In this document: positions 52,203-60,366 of the stretch, one piece after another
How positions within the stretch are numbered: the stretch's first letter is position 1
Layout of the letters: each line of letters starts with the position of its first letter
Assembly: GCF_002875945.1 (NCBI RefSeq)
Contig: NZ_MCZK01000090.1
Coordinates: 1 to 64,000 of the forward strand
From: Vibrio lentus
GTDB lineage: Bacteria > Pseudomonadota > Gammaproteobacteria > Enterobacterales > Vibrionaceae
Reading direction: 5' to 3'
Length of the DNA: 64,000 bases
Program-made: the position numbers and the translations under genes
The notes under the pieces: model-generated
What the model saw: the letters and a program-made list of their open reading frames with translations, nothing else
What the model was told of the DNA's origin: nothing
Databases searched by the model: none

Positions 52203-53221
52203 TGAGCTATGTAAATGCGAAAAACCTCACTAAGCGCTTTGGTGACAACACAGTGTTTGAAGGCATTGAATTTTCAATTGAGAAGGGTGAATTCATTACT
52301 CTGCTTGGTCCAAGTGGTTGCGGTAAATCGACTCTGCTACGCAGCTTGGTAGGCCTGAATCCTGTTGATGGTGGCGAAATCTGGGTGAATGGCGAAGAGA
52401 TTACTCACCAAGTGCCGCAACAGCGTGGCATCGGCATGGTGTTTCAATCTTATGCGTTGTTCCCGAACATGACGGTTGAAGGCAACATTGCGTTTGGTCT
52501 TAAGATGAAAAAGCTTGCTGCTGATGAGATTAAGCGCGAAGTCGCGAAAGTGATTGAGCTAGTGGACTTAACGGGCAAAGAGAAGTTCTACCCGCATCAG
52601 CTATCAGGTGGCCAGCGTCAGCGTGTGGCTTTGGCAAGAGCCTTGGTGGTTAAGCCACGTATTTTGCTGTTGGATGAACCGCTTTCAGCGCTAGATGCGA
52701 AGATCCGTAAACATCTGCGCCAACAGATCCGAGATATCCAAAAAGAGATGAACCTAACCACGATCTTCGTGACTCACGATCAAGAAGAAGCGATGATCAT
52801 GTCTGACCGTATCTTCTTGATGAACAAAGGGGAGATCGTACAAGCGGGTACACCTGAAGAGATCTACACTCAACCTGCCAATGAATTCGTCGCGGGTTTC
52901 ATGGGACACTACAACTTGGTACAAGCGAACAAGGCTAAACAGTTGTTCGATATTGAAACCGAGTGGAAGGTGGCGATTCGACCTGAATCTATCTACGTTA
53001 AAGAGCAAGGTCGACAATATGGCCAACATATCTCTGCGCCGAAAACCGGCACCATTCGCAACCACCAGCTTTTGGGCAACGTGATTCGTTACCAAGTGGA
53101 CGTTGATGAGTGTGAATTAACGGTCGACTTGCTTAACCGTTCTTCTGAACGACTATTGGCAAATGGCAGCCAACTTGAACTCCTGTTTAACCTTAACGAA
53201 ATTCAACCTGTGAGAGCCTAA
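52202..53221 (+). CDS. ABC transporter ATPase (PotA/PhnT-like)
   Basis: 339 residues from the ATG at 52202, overlapping the preceding TAA; the longer frame begins inside the permease gene. Walker A LLGPSGCGKSTLLRSL, Q-loop VFQSYALFPNMTVEGN, signature LSGGQRQRVALARAL, Walker B ILLLDEPLSALDAKIR and His switch VTHDQEEAM. The C-terminal TOBE-like region has VAIRPESIYVKEQ. It energises the importer formed with the two permeases. Confidence 0.9.
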   Translation: MSYVNAKNLTKRFGDNTVFEGIEFSIEKGEFITLLGPSGCGKSTLLRSLVGLNPVDGGEIWVNGEEITHQVPQQRGIGMVFQSYALFPNMTVEGNIAFGLKMKKLAADEIKREVAKVIELVDLTGKEKFYPHQLSGGQRQRVALARALVVKPRILLLDEPLSALDAKIRKHLRQQIRDIQKEMNLTTIFVTHDQEEAMIMSDRIFLMNKGEIVQAGTPEEIYTQPANEFVAGFMGHYNLVQANKAKQLFDIETEWKVAIRPESIYVKEQGRQYGQHISAPKTGTIRNHQLLGNVIRYQVDVDECELTVDLLNRSSERLLANGSQLELLFNLNEIQPVRA

Positions 53222-53222
53222 G

Positions 53223-53882
53223 ATGTTCAAACCTTTGTATGTATTTGATATGGATGAAACGCTGATCAATGCCGATGCAGCAATGCTCTGGAATGAGTTC
53301 TTGGTTGAAAAGGGCATTGCCACAGCCCCCAACTTTATCGAAGAAGATAAGCGCTTAATGGGCTTGTACTCGGAAGGTAAATTGAACATGGAAGATTACC
53401 TAACATTTTCCATGCAGCCACTCGCTAACATGCCAACAGAGCAAGTTAGCGCTTTGGTGGAAGAGTGTGTCGAGCAGCATATTTTGCCTAAGCAATTCAA
53501 GCAGTCGAAACCTTTGATTGAACAGCTAGAGAATGACGACATCGACATGTTGATCATCTCTGCTAGCGTGACTTTCTTGGTGGAAGCAGTGGGGCGTAAG
53601 ATGGGTATCGAGAATGCACTTGGTATCGATTTGATTGAAAACCAAGGCCGTTTTACTTCTCAAATATTAGGTGTACCAAGCTACCGTGAAGGCAAAGTGA
53701 CGCGTTTAAAAGAGTGGTTAGATAATCAAGAAACTAACTACTCAGACATTCACTTTTATACGGATTCAATCAACGACTTACCTTTGTGTGAACACGCCGA
53801 TTTTGCCTATCTGGTGAACCCATGTCCGCGTTTAAAAGCCTTAGCCGATCAACCGAATTGGTCGATTCTCAACTGGGATTAA
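53223..53882 (+). CDS. HAD-superfamily (SerB-like) phosphatase
   Basis: 219 residues. HAD motif I is VFDMDETLINAD (nucleophile Asp in DMDET), motif II ISAS, Lys in YREGKVTRLKEW, and motif IV TDSINDLPLCEHADFAYLVN. This is subfamily IB, with phosphoserine and phosphocholine-type phosphatases. It starts 1 bp after the ATPase gene stop and ends the operon. With the phosphodiesterase-like enzyme it suggests stepwise dephosphorylation of an imported compound (inference). Confidence 0.87.
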   Translation: MFKPLYVFDMDETLINADAAMLWNEFLVEKGIATAPNFIEEDKRLMGLYSEGKLNMEDYLTFSMQPLANMPTEQVSALVEECVEQHILPKQFKQSKPLIEQLENDDIDMLIISASVTFLVEAVGRKMGIENALGIDLIENQGRFTSQILGVPSYREGKVTRLKEWLDNQETNYSDIHFYTDSINDLPLCEHADFAYLVNPCPRLKALADQPNWSILNWD

Positions 53883-53924
53883 CGCGAATCTTATATTCGA
53901 ATTAGCTTCGTTCTAGAACTCATC

Positions 53925-53950
53925 AAGCCGCTGACTACAGCGGCTTTTTT
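53925..53950 (+). terminator. Terminator of the uptake operon
   Basis: AGCCGCTG (53926-53933) and CAGCGGCT (53938-53945) followed by TTTTT. Confidence 0.9.
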
Positions 53951-54097
53951 GCATCATCAGTCTAATGTTCGATTTATTACCTTAGCTGACAAAAGGATAT
54001 ATGTAACAATTCAATAACATTTCTTACTCTGCTGTAAATCAAACCACCACCTTTCAATCCCTTGATAGCACTCACTTTCTTGTCTTGATAGCTTGTG

Positions 54098-54115
54098 TGT
54101 AACAAATATTTTACA
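54098..54115. promoter_or_regulatory. TyrR-like box upstream of hppD
   Basis: TGTAACAAATATTTTACA fits the TyrR consensus TGTAAA-N6-TTTACA with one mismatch. TTGACG at 54118-54123, just 3 bp further, could be a -35, a placement used for TyrR activation. The -10 is unclear. Confidence 0.5.
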
Positions 54116-54254
54116 AGTTGACGGGTTTTCATCGAAATTGCCCATTTTCCTCCATCCATTCCATTATCTCGTCTTGTGGGCCAAATTTAATTGAGGATAA
54201 AAAACACACAACTACGTAATAAATACAAAACCAATAGGTACAAGGAGAAAGTTC

Positions 54255-55328
54255 ATGGTGGATACATACAACCCGCTTGGCACGGATGGATTCGAGTTTG
54301 TTGAATACACGGCCGTTGACCACAAGGGAATTGAGCAACTTAAAGCGCTGTTTGTGTCACTTGGTTTTGCTGAGATCGCCAAGCATCGCTCAAAAGAGGC
54401 TTGGCTGTATCGACAAGGTGACATCAACTTTATCGTCAATGAACAGCCTCACAGCCAAGCGGAAGCGTTCGCTAAGGTGCATGGGCCATCGGTGTGTGGC
54501 ATGGCTTTTCGTGTCAACGAAGCAACCGCTGCAATGGAACAAGCGTTTAAGGGCGGCGGTGAAGAGTACAAGACAGAAATAGGGCCGATGGAGCTAAGCA
54601 TTCCTGCCATTTACGGCATCGGTGAAAGCTTGCTCTATTTTGTGGATCGTTATGGCAAGCAGAGCATCTACGACGTCGACTTCCGATTCTATGATGATGC
54701 TGAACAACGCATGGCCGAAGCTAATGTTGGTTTGTATGAAATCGACCACCTGACGCACAACGTGAAGCAAGGCAACATGGATGTATGGTCTGGGTTCTAT
54801 GAGCGTCTTGGCAACTTCCGTGAGATTCGATACTTCGACATCGAAGGCAAGTTGACAGGCCTTGTGAGCCGCGCCATGACCTCACCATGTGGCAAGATCC
54901 GTATCCCAATCAATGAGTCTTCTGACGACAAATCACAGATCGAAGAGTTCATTCGCGAATACAACGGCGAAGGCATCCAACATATCGCACTCGCCACCGA
55001 TGACATCTACAAAACAGTGAAAACTCTGCGTGACCGCGGCATGGACTTTATGCCAACCCCAGATACCTACTACGAGAAAGTTGACGATCGTGTGAAAGGC
55101 CACGGTGAAGACACCGATCTGCTGCGCGACTTACGTGTGCTGATTGATGGCGCGCCGACCAAAGACGGCATCTTGCTGCAAATTTTCACGCAGACAGTAA
55201 TCGGGCCTGTGTTCTTTGAAATCATTCAGCGTAAAGGCAACGAAGGCTTTGGCGAAGGTAACTTCAAGGCGCTGTTTGAATCGATTGAAGAGGACCAGAT
55301 TCGTCGAGGAGTATTAGACGATGCATAA
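54255..55328 (+). CDS. hppD: 4-Hydroxyphenylpyruvate dioxygenase
   Basis: 357 residues, the bacterial length. Two vicinal-oxygen-chelate halves are present. The Fe(II) ligands are His in EIDHLTHNVKQGNMDVWSGF, His in GEGIQHIALATDDI and Glu in GPVFFEIIQRKGNEGFGEGN. It makes homogentisate from 4-hydroxyphenylpyruvate in tyrosine breakdown. ATG at 54255 after AAGGAGAAA. It overlaps the next gene by 8 bp. First gene of a four-gene operon. Confidence 0.97.
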   Translation: MVDTYNPLGTDGFEFVEYTAVDHKGIEQLKALFVSLGFAEIAKHRSKEAWLYRQGDINFIVNEQPHSQAEAFAKVHGPSVCGMAFRVNEATAAMEQAFKGGGEEYKTEIGPMELSIPAIYGIGESLLYFVDRYGKQSIYDVDFRFYDDAEQRMAEANVGLYEIDHLTHNVKQGNMDVWSGFYERLGNFREIRYFDIEGKLTGLVSRAMTSPCGKIRIPINESSDDKSQIEEFIREYNGEGIQHIALATDDIYKTVKTLRDRGMDFMPTPDTYYEKVDDRVKGHGEDTDLLRDLRVLIDGAPTKDGILLQIFTQTVIGPVFFEIIQRKGNEGFGEGNFKALFESIEEDQIRRGVLDDA

Positions 55329-56451
55329 ATGGATCTCGTTTCCTCATCGGGAAGGGGTGTGTTCTAAACAAGCGCATGCCGACTTCCCTGAAGAGGCAAT
55401 CTATGAGCGAGAGGCGGGCCGAAGTGGTTTCTTCGGCCCTGCCGCTCACTTTCATCACCAACATGCCCCAACAGGTTGGTCGGAGTGGGAGGGCGATCTG
55501 CGCCCTCGCGCTTTTGATTTTACTCTGGTGGAGAAAGCCAGCCAGATAACCCCTTGGGCTGTGCCTCATCTTTTGCACAATGCGGACTGCAAAATTCGCG
55601 TATGGCGCATGGATGAGAAGATGGATTTCTTAGTGCGTAATTCCGACGGTGATGAGCTGCTGTTCATTCACCAAGGCAGCGCCGATCTCTATTGTGACTA
55701 TGGTCATCTAGCCGTGAGCGAAGGGGATTATGTGATGATCCCGCGCTCGACCAACTGGCGCTTAGAGCCAAGTGAGCCGATGTTCATCTTGATGATTGAG
55801 AACACAGACGCGGCTTACTCCCTGCCAGAGAAAGGTATGGTCGGTAATCACGCGGTGTTTGATCCGGCGGTTCTCGACATCCCTTCAATCAATGATCAAT
55901 TCCGCGCTCAGTATTCAGAAAACCAGACTCAGGTTCAGGTGAAGCGCCACGACAAAGTCAGCGTGATCACCTATCCGTTCAATCCATTGGATGCGATTGG
56001 CTGGCATGGCGACTTAGCTGTGGTGAAAGTGAATTGGCGCGATATTAGACCGCTGATGTCACATCGCTACCACTTGCCACCTTCTGCGCATACGACGTTT
56101 GTTGGCGCAGGCTTTGTAGTGTGCACCTTTGTGCCGCGCCCGATTGAGAGCGATCCCGGTGCGCTGAAAGTGCCGTTCTACCACAACAATGATGACTACG
56201 ACGAAGTGCTTTTCTATCACGCTGGTGACTTTTTTAGCCGCGACAATATTGAAGCGGGCATGGTGACTTTCCACCCTGCGGGCTTCACACATGGCCCTCA
56301 CCCAAAAGCCTTTAAGGCTGGGCAAGCGCACAAGAAAAAGTTCACCGATGAAGTGGCGGTGATGATCGATACTCGCCATGCGCTGCAGTTCTCTGACGAA
56401 CTCGATAGCGTTGAGAACAAAGAATATGTCTACAGTTGGCAAGAGAAGTAA
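55321..56451 (+). CDS. hmgA: Homogentisate 1,2-dioxygenase
   Basis: 376 residues, shorter than the fungal and animal enzymes but with the cupin core intact. Key segments are the N-terminal FHHQHAPTGWSEWEGDLRPR, HQGSADLYCDYGHLAVSEGD, and the C-terminal metal site YHNNDDYDEVLFYHAGDFFS with FHPAGFTHGPHPKAF. It opens the homogentisate ring to maleylacetoacetate. Loss of hmgA activity causes brown pyomelanin in vibrios. Overlaps hppD by 8 bp. Confidence 0.92.
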   Translation: MHKWISFPHREGVCSKQAHADFPEEAIYEREAGRSGFFGPAAHFHHQHAPTGWSEWEGDLRPRAFDFTLVEKASQITPWAVPHLLHNADCKIRVWRMDEKMDFLVRNSDGDELLFIHQGSADLYCDYGHLAVSEGDYVMIPRSTNWRLEPSEPMFILMIENTDAAYSLPEKGMVGNHAVFDPAVLDIPSINDQFRAQYSENQTQVQVKRHDKVSVITYPFNPLDAIGWHGDLAVVKVNWRDIRPLMSHRYHLPPSAHTTFVGAGFVVCTFVPRPIESDPGALKVPFYHNNDDYDEVLFYHAGDFFSRDNIEAGMVTFHPAGFTHGPHPKAFKAGQAHKKKFTDEVAVMIDTRHALQFSDELDSVENKEYVYSWQEK

Positions 56452-56463
56452 GGGGCAACAAAG

Positions 56464-57501
56464 ATGAAATTAGCAACCAAGAAAAATGGCACTCGCGACG
56501 GTCTATTGATGGTCGTGAGTAAAGATCTCAAACAGTGTGTGGCTGCCACTGAAATCTTTCATGCGATGCATCTGGCGCCAACCATGCAGGTAGCATTGGA
56601 TAACTGGGACAGCGTGGCTTCTCAGTTAGAAGAGTTATACACCTCGTTAAACAACGGGCATGTGACAGGCAGTGAAGTGTTTGCCACTCAGTATTGTGAA
56701 TCGCCATTGCCACGCGCTTATCAATGGGCGGATGGCAGCGCCTATGTAAACCATGTTGAGTTGGTGCGTAAAGCGCGTGGTGCTGAAATGCCAGAAAGCT
56801 TTTGGGTTGACCCGCTCATGTATCAAGGTGGCTCAGATGCGTTTATTGGCCCGCGTGACAATATTGAGTTTGCCAGTGATGAATGGGGTATTGATTTCGA
56901 GGGTGAAGTCGCGGTTGTCACCGGAGATGTGCCAATGGGAGCCAGCGCCAAGCAAGCACACGATTTGATTCGTTTACTGATGTTGGTTAACGATGTGTCG
57001 CTGCGTGGCTTGATTCCAGCAGAGCTCGCCAAGGGCTTTGGCTTCTTTCAATCTAAGCCCTCTTCTGCGTTTTCTCCGGTTGCCGTCACACCTGATGAGC
57101 TAGGTGAGCAGTGGAAAGGCAGTAAGGTGCATCTGCCACTGACTTCAACCTACAACGACCAGCCTTTTGGGTGCCCAAATGCAGGTGTGGACATGACCTT
57201 CAATTTTGCAGAATTAGTTGTTCACGCTGCGAAGACTCGCCCACTTTCGGCCGGTGCGATCATAGGTTCAGGTACGGTATCGAATAAGCAAGGCACTGAC
57301 CACGGCACCTCAATTGCGGAAGGTGGTGTGGGCTACTCCTGTATTGCTGAAGTACGCATGATAGAGACGATTCGCGATGGCAAACCGTCGACTCAATTCA
57401 TGTCGTTTGGTGACTCGATTCGACTAGAGATGTTCGATGCGGCAGGTGATTCTATTTTTGGCGCGATAGACCAAAAAGTGAGCCAGTATCGAGCGCTATA
57501 A
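56464..57501 (+). CDS. Fumarylacetoacetase-family hydrolase
   Basis: 345 residues, the shorter bacterial form. Landmarks are NHVELVRKARGAEMPESFWV, the metal site Asp/Glu in EWGIDFEGEVAVVTGDV, LMLVNDVSLRGLIPAEL, and GAIIGSGTVSNKQGTDHG. It should cleave fumarylacetoacetate to fumarate and acetoacetate, ending tyrosine catabolism. It starts 12 bp after hmgA. Confidence 0.92.
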   Translation: MKLATKKNGTRDGLLMVVSKDLKQCVAATEIFHAMHLAPTMQVALDNWDSVASQLEELYTSLNNGHVTGSEVFATQYCESPLPRAYQWADGSAYVNHVELVRKARGAEMPESFWVDPLMYQGGSDAFIGPRDNIEFASDEWGIDFEGEVAVVTGDVPMGASAKQAHDLIRLLMLVNDVSLRGLIPAELAKGFGFFQSKPSSAFSPVAVTPDELGEQWKGSKVHLPLTSTYNDQPFGCPNAGVDMTFNFAELVVHAAKTRPLSAGAIIGSGTVSNKQGTDHGTSIAEGGVGYSCIAEVRMIETIRDGKPSTQFMSFGDSIRLEMFDAAGDSIFGAIDQKVSQYRAL

Positions 57502-57537
57502 TCCACATAATAGGATTTCTGTATAAGCGAGAGCGTC

Positions 57538-58227
57538 ATGAACAAGAACATTATACTTTATGGTTACTGGCGCTCGTCCGCAGCCTATCGAGTGCGTATC
57601 GGATTGAACCTAAAACAACTCAGCTATGAGTCTAAATCGGTGCATTTGGTGCGTAATGGCGGCGAGCAGCATGATCCACAATATCGCGAGCTCAACGCCA
57701 GTGAATTAGTGCCTGTGCTGGTGGATGGCGAAGTTCAACTCAATCAGTCGCTGACGATCTTGCAATACTTGGATGAAAACTATTTGTGTGAGAGCAGCCC
57801 AGACTCCTTGTTGATTCCTGAGCAAACACCACTGCGCTATCAAGCGTTGGCAATGGCGCAGGATATTGCGATGGAAATTCACCCTCTTAATAATCTGCGC
57901 GTGTTGCAGTATTTGGAGCGGGAATTGTCGTGCGAGCAAGAGGCGAAAATGGACTGGCTTTACTATTGGATGAGCCAAGGTTTTTCGGCGTTAGAAGAGA
58001 AGTTGGCGAAGCACAGAAAAGTACACGGCGACTCAGTGTATAGCCTCACGGAGTCGCCTTGTATCGTCGATATTTGCTTAGTGCCGCAAGTCTACAACGC
58101 GCTTCGCTTTGACGTTGATATGTCGCCTTATCCGATCATTAACTCGATTGTCGAAGCGTGTAACCAGTTACCCGCGTTTATTGAGGCAATGCCAGAGAAT
58201 CAAGCGGATGCGAACGCACCGATGTGA
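57538..58227 (+). CDS. maiA: Maleylacetoacetate isomerase (zeta-class GST)
   Basis: 229 residues. The N-terminal thioredoxin-like half has YGYWRSSAAYRVRIGLNLK, where the Ser-Ser motif of zeta GSTs holds glutathione, then LVPVLVDGEVQLNQSLTILQ and YLDENY. The helical half has AMEIHPLNNLRVLQYL. It isomerises maleylacetoacetate to fumarylacetoacetate using glutathione. Last gene of the operon, 36 bp after the hydrolase gene. Ends convergent with the immunity genes. Confidence 0.95.
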   Translation: MNKNIILYGYWRSSAAYRVRIGLNLKQLSYESKSVHLVRNGGEQHDPQYRELNASELVPVLVDGEVQLNQSLTILQYLDENYLCESSPDSLLIPEQTPLRYQALAMAQDIAMEIHPLNNLRVLQYLERELSCEQEAKMDWLYYWMSQGFSALEEKLAKHRKVHGDSVYSLTESPCIVDICLVPQVYNALRFDVDMSPYPIINSIVEACNQLPAFIEAMPENQADANAPM

Positions 58228-58387
58228 ACGGAAACAAAGATTTATTTTGCTAAATTGAGGATGTTTTTTGAAAAGAGGGGAGAAGTCTGGACTGAGTATC
58301 TAGACCTTTAACTTGCTCTAATAAGAGTCCGAATGCATTCTTTTGTCTTTGATCAGAAGCTTAGTCTCTTAATGCTATCTGGGTAAA

Positions 58388-58417
58388 AAGAAGCCTCCGA
58401 TGTTGGAGGCTTCTTGG
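58388..58417. terminator. Bidirectional terminator between maiA and the immunity locus
   Basis: AAGAAGCCTCC (58388-58398) pairs with GGAGGCTTCTT (58405-58415), an 11-bp stem. Confidence 0.85.
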
Positions 58418-58458
58418 TTTCTACACTTTAACAACTAGCTCGAGTGACAAAGGTGAAA

Positions 58459-59412
58459 TCAGATATTGCTACTTAGGTTATTTGCACCTTCTGACTTAGA
58501 TTTTTCAATCTCAGACTCGGTTTGCCATTTGCCGTTGTAAAGGTATTCCCAATCAGGGGTAGGTGCGTTTTGAGCTCTAAGTTCAAAAGTATCGCCCACA
58601 GGAAACTCTAGGCTTCTTGCTGGTACTGAGAGCAATTCATCTGGTGAATAAGCGTTAAAAAATACTTTTTTATCTTCCAACTCAGTAATTTTAATTTGAT
58701 ATTCAATAGATAGTTTTTCTAATGTGTTTTCTAAGTCGCTGTTGGAGTTAAAAAACAATAGACTTCTACCTCGATTATTACATCGACCTACTGTCGTTTT
58801 CGCTATATCTCTATAGTTACTGCTGTCATATTTATGGTAAATAGCAATAACTTTCCTTTTTTTATTGTAGTAAGCAAACAGCCAATCTTCTCGTTCACCC
58901 ACTTTAATTTCGGTTCTCTCATCGGGTTGACGTTTTAACATACCAAATGAGAGTAAAATAAGGGCGCCAGCACCCGCTAAAGCCATTGGGCCAACCACCG
59001 CTACCATCGTCACACACACCACTGCGCCTATCCAACCAACAGCTTACGTGGCGGTATTTACCCACTTAGGCATATTGCGACGCTTTTTCATCACAAAGCC
59101 TTTGTCAGAAAAAATGTAGTCATACCGATAATCGAGGCCGATCGTGAGATAAAAGACGCCAGCCATCATCACTGACAAGATAAGACCAAAAAAGGTTACG
59201 ACAAGTGTCTCACTCGTGTGTGTCAAAAATACAATTACAAATAAGAAGCTCATAAATGGCAACGCGGTTAATTTGTAATGGTAACGAAACGGCTCCTCTA
59301 CATCATATTTGTGCCATGTTGTTAAATTGTCCCCGGTAAGAATCTCTCGCTCTTGCGCCTCTTGATAAACCGCCAACTCTTCTGGGGTGATATAAAATGG
59401 TGAATATGCCAA
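58459..59412 (-). pseudogene. Second immunity-gene copy, broken by one nonsense codon
   Basis: Paralogue of the intact gene at 59416-60363. The frame starts at a TTG (59412), reads 122 codons and stops at TAA (59046-59044), where the intact copy has CAA. It continues in the same frame with AVGWIGAVVCVTM and the rest of the protein to 58459. A single C-to-T change therefore splits it. The N-terminus (MAYSPFYITPEELAVYQEAQ), the hydrophobic centre and the C-terminal YLYNGKWQTESEIEKSKSE are nearly identical to the intact copy, while the intervening parts diverge. The 3' piece could be reinitiated at GTG 59022 as a 187-residue fragment. Confidence 0.8.
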
Positions 59413-59415
59413 GGG

Positions 59416-60363
59416 TTACTCCTTGGCTGTTGTTAGTTCAGATTTAGATTTTTCAATCTCAGACTCGGTCTGCCACTTACCGTTATAAAGGTACTTCCTC
59501 TCAGGTAATGGAGCTTTCGTAGTCCTTAAATCAAATACCTGATCGGTTTGATATTCTCTATTACAAACGGGGATGCTAAATAGTCTAGCTTCTGGCTTCG
59601 CTTCAAACAGCTTTTTATGGTCATCGACCTCTGTACAATTCAGTTTGTAGACTTTTGACAGTTGCGTGACCATGGATTCTAAATCCGCTTCAGTTTTAAA
59701 GAATATGTAGCAATCGGATCGACTGTGTGAACGGAAAATTGTGTCATGTTCCATATCGATATATTCACATCTATCCTGTTTAAAGTAGAGCTGGACCACT
59801 TTTCTTTTCTTGTTGTAGTCAGCAAACAGCCAATCTTCACGCTCTCCGATTCTCACTTCTGTTGGTTCATCAGGCTTGCGTTTAAGCATACCAAATGAGA
59901 GTAAAATAAGGGCTCCAGCTCCCGCTAATGCCATTGGGCCAACCACCGTTACCATTGTCACACACACCACCGCGCCTATCCAACCAACAGCTTGCGTGGC
60001 GGTATTTACCCACTTAGGCATATTGCGACGCTTTTTCATCACAAAGCCTTTGCTAGAAAAAATATAGTCATAGCGATAATCTCGTCCATACATGTAGTAG
60101 CTTAACGAGTACATAAAAAATGTGACAAGCACCGATATGGCATCATTAACCCATCCTCCAGACCAAAAGCCAAGAAAGTAGAAAAATACAATTATCGGCA
60201 ACATTGCCACAATCGAAATGAACAAATAAAGGTATCGACTTGGCTCTTCAATATCGTATTTACGCCATGTTATTAAATTTTTCCCTGAGAGGGTCTCTTG
60301 CTCTTGCGCTTCTTGATAAACTGCCAACTCTTCTGGGGTGATATAAAATGGTGAATATGCCAA
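59416..60363 (-). CDS. Probable T6SS immunity protein (multi-spanning membrane protein)
   Basis: 315 residues from a TTG start at 60363, preceded by AGGAG that overlaps the effector stop region. Two hydrophobic pairs (about 47-95 and 122-155, with GPMALAGAGALILLSFGMLK) put it in the inner membrane. The C-terminal half is soluble. No family name is certain. It lies 3 bp downstream of a VasX-like pore-forming effector and a degenerate copy follows, which is the standard effector-immunity layout (compare VasX and its immunity protein TsiV2). The immunity role is inference. Confidence 0.65.
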   Translation of the reverse strand: MAYSPFYITPEELAVYQEAQEQETLSGKNLITWRKYDIEEPSRYLYLFISIVAMLPIIVFFYFLGFWSGGWVNDAISVLVTFFMYSLSYYMYGRDYRYDYIFSSKGFVMKKRRNMPKWVNTATQAVGWIGAVVCVTMVTVVGPMALAGAGALILLSFGMLKRKPDEPTEVRIGEREDWLFADYNKKRKVVQLYFKQDRCEYIDMEHDTIFRSHSRSDCYIFFKTEADLESMVTQLSKVYKLNCTEVDDHKKLFEAKPEARLFSIPVCNREYQTDQVFDLRTTKAPLPERKYLYNGKWQTESEIEKSKSELTTAKE

Positions 60364-60366
60364 GGG

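Larger units (their letters stand above)
53883..54254. other. Intergenic region before hppD
   Basis: 372 bp. It has the terminator of the uptake operon and a TyrR-like box (both listed). A second half-site TGTAAAT near 54033 could be part of a weaker box. No gene. Confidence 0.6.
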
